Source: Cyanobacteriota bacterium
GTDB taxonomy: Bacteria; Cyanobacteriota; Cyanobacteriia; Leptolyngbyales; Leptolyngbyaceae
Direction of reading: 5' to 3'
Assembly (NCBI GenBank): GCA_027482985.1
Contig: JAIXVO010000346.1
Coordinates: forward strand, 1-8,324
DNA: 8,324 nt
The position numbers were made by a program, and so were the translations under genes. Of the stretch, positions 6,401-8,324 are shown piece by piece. Each line of letters begins with the position of its first letter. Position 1 is the first letter of the stretch. The notes beneath the pieces are model-generated. The model was given only the letters and a program-made list of their open reading frames with translations. It had not been told where the DNA came from and did not search any database.

Positions 6401-7205
6401 TACCATCGCGATGTTGAAACCGAAATTCAATTTGGAGCGACCCTTTTCGACGCACCGCAGCGGCCCACTCTGCCAGCACCACGGCTCGATCCAGGGCATA
6501 AATCGCCTGCTGCCAACCCGACTGTAAGGCGGTTTCCAGGGTGAGCCCAGCCATCTGGCACCCGCGATCATTGAGATAGACCCAAAGCCCCTGGGGATCG
6601 GCACGGACAATACCAACTGGGGTGGCCGCCGCGAGTGCTGCATAGCGTTGTTCATTGACATGCAGTTGGGACTCGATCGCGGCTTGACACTCCATCAAGG
6701 CAGTCCTCACCGACTCACAAGACAGCACCCCGACGAGCCGCTCCCGTTCGTCCAGGATAATCAACGCCTGGGTGGGTGACTGTCGCAACAGGTCAAACAC
6801 TCTGGTTTGATCGGTGAGGTCAGTTTCCCGCCAGGTCGCGACCTGGGATGACATCACCTGGCGCATTACCAGGGATTCCAGAGGTTGCTGGCTAGCGACC
6901 AGACGCACGACATCCAGCGCTGTCAAGACACCCACCACCTGCTGATTTGCGACCACTAAAACAACGTGAGGCGGTGAGTTGGGGGACGGCCCAGGCGGGG
7001 GCGAGGGCCCGTCTGGCGTTGGCAACTGTGAGTGGCTCATCATTGCGATCGCGTCCATCACAGCCGTTGCCGGTGTCACAATCAGGGGATGACGGTGGAT
7101 GAGCGCTGGTAAATTTAACAAGAGAAGACCCTCAATGGAGCAACCAACCAGTGTTTTATAGCTTTGGTCAGAACACTGAGGACAAGGCGGGTCGGCAAGA
7201 GCCAA
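3453..7205 (-). CDS. Hybrid sensor histidine kinase: CBS-CBS-PAS-PAS-GAF(DXCF cyanobacteriochrome-like)-GAF-HisKA-HATPase-REC
   Basis: A 1250-residue, apparently soluble hybrid kinase with no transmembrane segment. Domains in order: CBS pair (about 38-168, interrupted by a Pro-rich stretch at 61-79); PAS/PAC 1 (183-300, ending TDISDRK); a Glu/Gln-rich linker helix (300-338); PAS/PAC 2 (335-452, ending TDITDRK); GAF 1 (475-625); GAF 2 (665-827); a coiled linker (830-866); HisKA with phospho-acceptor His877 in SHELRTP; HATPase with N-box NLLNNAVKF (992-1000), DTGIGI (1034-1039) and GTGLGL (1064-1069); and a receiver (1130-1248) with Glu1136/Asp1137, phospho-site Asp1180, Thr1210 and Lys1232. 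Every residue needed for kinase and receiver function is present. GAF 1 carries D535-H-C537-F and C565-H566, the two-cysteine cyanobacteriochrome signature; GAF 2 has C751-L752. The extended TTG start at 7203-7205 has no ribosome site; a TTG at 7119-7121 preceded by GAGGG fits better and gives 1222 residues. It follows a kinase and a stand-alone receiver on the same strand. Confidence 0.96.
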   Translation of the reverse strand: MALADPPCPQCSDQSYKTLVGCSIEGLLLLNLPALIHRHPLIVTPATAVMDAIAMMSHSQLPTPDGPSPPPGPSPNSPPHVVLVVANQQVVGVLTALDVVRLVASQQPLESLVMRQVMSSQVATWRETDLTDQTRVFDLLRQSPTQALIILDERERLVGVLSCESVRTALMECQAAIESQLHVNEQRYAALAAATPVGIVRADPQGLWVYLNDRGCQMAGLTLETALQSGWQQAIYALDRAVVLAEWAAAVRRKGSLQIEFRFQHRDGTVVWVYGQVVPVWSDTGELTGYIGTITDISDRKFVEQQLQLLNQDLEAKVAERSAALLERDARLHQSETQLQAILNFATAVIYVKTLAGEYTLVNQAFLNLFECTTAEIVGKTDHQFFPLETADLLRANDVLLMAEGTVQQFEEPVWVRGVCRTFLSSKFLLRDSAHHPYAICGMSTDITDRKSAEQIICQKVAQEQLLWEITQRIRQSLDLQTIFQTACAEIRRSLQADRVSIFKFTPGSNFNSGRFVSEAVGMDCSPILNRQVDDHCFGDNYATLYAQGHCLVIEDIYTENLTTCHREILAQFEIRANLVLPLLSGQSLWGLLCVHQCHAPRSWQQAEIDLTQQLAYQLAIAIQQAHLYEQIQAELLVRQQAEARIALQLRRQQAMEAIVQQIRESLDLAEILATVTQQVKAVLHCDRVIVFQLFPNGTSQIVEEAVSPDLPSLKARQWEDETWSQDILDCYWQGQPRIVPDVMQDIWTDCLREYSQEGQIQSKIVAPILQEVLYGEFHRWVAPQQEHKLWGILVVHACQSKRLWQQPEAELLQHIANQLSIAIHQANLFAQLQLELRERKQAEQQLTERNQQLALSNEELARATRMKDEFLANMSHELRTPLNAILGMTESLQEAVFGPTTAKQNKALQTIERSGSHLLELINDILDVAKIEAGQIELDCASTAIAPLCHSSLAFIKQQAYKKQLQLEIQLPPQLPDLLIDERRIRQVLINLLNNAVKFTPERGTITLRAYCCQLVSELDPTQEKYLQISVIDTGIGIAPDHINRLFKPFIQIDSALNRQYQGTGLGLVLVKRIVELHQGFVSLTSEVGVGSCFTISLPCDVNLPNHCFNAPFQSAHPNSPIQTVEVVPIILLVEDNEANIATISSYLAARGFQVQVAKTGEAAIASVVATPPDLILMDLQMPGMDGLEAIHHIRGTPSGATLPIIALTALAMSSDRDRCLAAGASDYLSKPVKLKELVTLIQHHLAHQ
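4725..5213 (-). other. GAF domain 2 of the hybrid kinase, cyanobacteriochrome-related with Cys-Leu
   Basis: This domain covers residues 665-827. It contains the lineage pattern WSQDILDCYWQG (724-735), IWTDCLREY (747-755), GQIQSKIVAPIL (759-770) and LWGILVVHAC (790-799). Aligned to GAF 1, the position of the bilin cysteine is Cys751, but the following His is Leu752. The DXCF cysteine position holds Thr723 (D-E-T-W). It may bind bilin by one cysteine, bind none, or serve as a dimer or signal-relay module. Confidence 0.7.
5331..5783 (-). other. GAF domain 1 of the hybrid kinase: candidate DXCF-type bilin photosensor
   Basis: This domain covers residues 475-625. D535-H536-C537-F538 (codons at 5592-5603) is a DXCF motif. 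C565-H566 (5508-5513) is the canonical bilin-attachment Cys followed by His. The spacing of 28 residues equals the Cys494/Cys522 spacing I recall for TePixJ. Other family landmarks are present: DIYTENLTTCH (556-566), IRANLVLPLL (575-584), LWGLLCVHQC (589-598) and a terminal QLAIAIQQA. A bilin-bound blue/green-type photocycle is therefore plausible. Confidence 0.78.
7129..7133 (-). promoter_or_regulatory. Ribosome binding site favouring an internal TTG start of the hybrid kinase
   Basis: The - strand reads GAGGG at 7129-7133, seven bases before a TTG at 7119-7121 (residue 29). Translation from there gives L-L-N-L-P-A-L-I as the N-terminus, directly before the CBS domain. The upstream TTG at 7203-7205 has no purine-rich site before it, and the 28 residues between the two show no recognisable domain. 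I favour 7121 as the real start, with moderate confidence. Confidence 0.5.
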
Positions 7206-7261
7206 TGCTGGGTAAGTGTTCTAACTCGCCGCGGCCACATTACCCAGGGCGACGGCTAGAG

Positions 7262-7345
7262 CTGGCTTCTAGAATACCCTTTAGCCTATAAAAGTTGTTA
7301 AATCTGAATCTTTATTTAATTTGCGAAATAATATTTAAAGCTGGG
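7262..7345 (-). promoter_or_regulatory. A/T-rich spacer, probable promoter region of the hybrid kinase gene
   Basis: The 169-base gap between the receiver gene and the hybrid kinase contains a block (7281-7340) with only 12 G/C of 60 bases, far below its surroundings. On the - strand TTAACA (7296-7301) and TATTCT (7271-7276) could be -35 and -10 boxes, with a long 19-base gap. The composition, rather than these boxes, suggests that the hybrid kinase has its own promoter and is not only read through from the receiver gene. Confidence 0.35.
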
Positions 7346-7374
7346 TCGCGATCGCCCCTAACGGCTGGCTCGCA

Positions 7375-7749
7375 TTACTCCACGCTCAGCGTTAGCAGGC
7401 GCTCAACGACCGTCAGCAGGTCGGCAGCACTATAGGGTTTGCTCAGGTAAGCATTCGCACCCAGGGCTAACCCAGAGGCCAGATCAGTTTGATGGGTTCT
7501 GGCGGTCAGGAAAATAAAGGGAATCGTCGCCGTGACTGCGTCTTGCTTCAATGTCTGCAAGACGGTGTGACCATCAACGTGAGGCATCATCACATCACAC
7601 AAAATCAAATCCGGGCGATCGCGGTGCACCAACTCAATCCCCGTCAGCCCATCGCCCGCACTGACCACACAGTAGTTTTCCAATTCCAATAATTCCACTA
7701 AATTGTCTCGGACAAAGGCTTCATCTTCGATCACCAAAATCTTTTTCAT
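7375..7749 (-). CDS. Single-domain response regulator (CheY-like receiver)
   Basis: A stand-alone receiver of 124 residues that takes a phosphoryl group from a histidine kinase and works through protein contact, as there is no DNA-binding or enzymatic output domain. Acidic pocket Glu8/Asp9 in KKILVIEDE, phospho-acceptor Asp52 in DLILCDVMMPHVDG (47-60), switch Thr82 in IFLTAR and Lys104 in YLSKPYS are all present, so it should be phosphorylatable. The ATG at 7747-7749 gives the standard receiver N-terminus; no strong ribosome site precedes it. It lies 85 bases after the end of one kinase gene and 169 bases before the hybrid kinase, all on one strand, so it could be the partner of the upstream kinase, a shuttle between the two, or both. 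It is similar in type to the PilG/PatA- and Rcp1-like small regulators of cyanobacteria, but I cannot assign it to one of them. Confidence 0.96.
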   Translation of the reverse strand: MKKILVIEDEAFVRDNLVELLELENYCVVSAGDGLTGIELVHRDRPDLILCDVMMPHVDGHTVLQTLKQDAVTATIPFIFLTARTHQTDLASGLALGANAYLSKPYSAADLLTVVERLLTLSVE

Positions 7750-7834
7750 GAGTAGTGACGTATCCAGGCCTGAGCGCAGGAGTAGAAAGGGATAATTTTG
7801 CGAAACAATGGCGTTGCGGTCGTGATCGAGGCGG

Positions 7835-8324
7835 TTAACAGACGACCAGGGAGGGTGCCGTCACCACGCCTAACGGTAACAGCACCGTAAAAGTTGTCCA
7901 CCCGTCCTGACTGGTCACTGTGATCGTGCCTTGCAGGTGATGCACTAATTTTTCTAGAATTGCCAACCCTAACCCAGTCCCCAGCTGTTTGCTCGTTGCC
8001 GCATTCGCGCCTCGGTAGAACTTTTTGAACAGGTAGGGCAACTCACTCGCTCCCACTTCAGCCGTATTGCTCACAGTGATGTATAAGTGCAGGGGCGACG
8101 CGATCGCCGCGGCTTGGCGCTCATGGCACACCTGCACCACAACCAGGCCACCCGGAGCCGTATATTTGCAAGCATTACTTAGCAGTTCGGTGAGGATACG
8201 TTCGAGCGCATGGCGATCGCCGATGACGGGGGGCATTTCTGGCACCGCCGGACAATCAAATCGTTGCTGGTTTTCGTGAATTCGGGCGGCCCAGATGCGC
8301 GTAATTTTAGTGACACTGTCGGCC
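7835..8324 (-). CDS. Sensor histidine kinase, C-terminal ATPase domain (5'-truncated by window edge)
   Basis: The frame is open to the window edge, so the GTG at 8243-8245 is internal; 162 residues are visible and the sensor and HisKA parts lie outside. The visible part is the HATPase domain: GDRHALERILTELLSNACKY (N-box, asparagine at visible residue 50), SNTAEVGASELPYLF (G1 region, 85-99), FKKFYRG, and LGTGLGLAILEKL (G2, 114-126), ending shortly after TFTVLLPLG. The usual aspartate of the G1 box (D-x-G-x-G) is replaced by Asn86. Cyanobacterial kinases with an NSG-type G1 box and FYRIP-like segment are known to me, so this looks like a lineage trait and not decay. With the receiver gene 85 bases downstream it forms a likely kinase-regulator pair. 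The sensory input cannot be told from this window. Confidence 0.93.
   Translation of the reverse strand, partial: ADSVTKITRIWAARIHENQQRFDCPAVPEMPPVIGDRHALERILTELLSNACKYTAPGGLVVVQVCHERQAAAIASPLHLYITVSNTAEVGASELPYLFKKFYRGANAATSKQLGTGLGLAILEKLVHHLQGTITVTSQDGWTTFTVLLPLGVVTAPSLVVC

Noticed and set aside
7120..7205. CPQC near the kinase N-terminus as a zinc finger of an insertion-sequence transposase remnant
   Set aside because: Only one CPxC is present with no paired second knuckle, no transposase motif and no terminal inverted repeats; it is probably untranslated leader.

Overview
The window looks like a chromosomal segment of a cyanobacterium, probably of the Leptolyngbya-like or another filamentous/unicellular GCGATCGC-rich lineage. 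Three things support this. There are at least 21 perfect copies of the HIP1 octamer GCGATCGC in 8.3 kb, where chance predicts far less than one. There is an OpcA-type activator of glucose-6-phosphate dehydrogenase of the cyanobacterial kind. And there is a very long multi-sensor hybrid histidine kinase with CBS, PAS and bilin-type GAF domains. No mobile element, tRNA, rRNA or CRISPR array is visible.

Left part, + strand (1-2752): the 3' part of opcA (oxidative pentose phosphate pathway), a 247-bp spacer with purine-rich repeats and small palindromes, then a complete cobyrinate a,c-diamide synthase gene (cbiA/cobB, corrinoid synthesis). The cbiA gene is odd. Its interdomain linker is about 60 codons of low-complexity sequence made of a homopurine tract, two strong G-quadruplex motifs and two tandem copies of a 41-bp palindrome-bearing repeat. 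All of it is read through without a stop.

Right part, - strand (8324-2833, read right to left): the 3' end of a sensor histidine kinase, a stand-alone CheY-like receiver, a 1250-residue hybrid kinase (CBS-CBS-PAS-PAS-GAF-GAF-HisKA-HATPase-REC), and a small single-helix membrane protein of unknown function that ends tail-to-tail with cbiA.

The most interesting point is the first GAF domain of the hybrid kinase. It has a D-H-C-F motif and, exactly 28 residues later, a Cys-His pair, which is the signature of a two-cysteine (DXCF) cyanobacteriochrome. The second GAF is related but has lost the first cysteine and has Cys-Leu instead of Cys-His. The right-hand cluster is therefore a candidate light-responsive phosphorelay, with a CBS pair that could add nucleotide or energy sensing. 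That wiring is inferred and not shown by the sequence.
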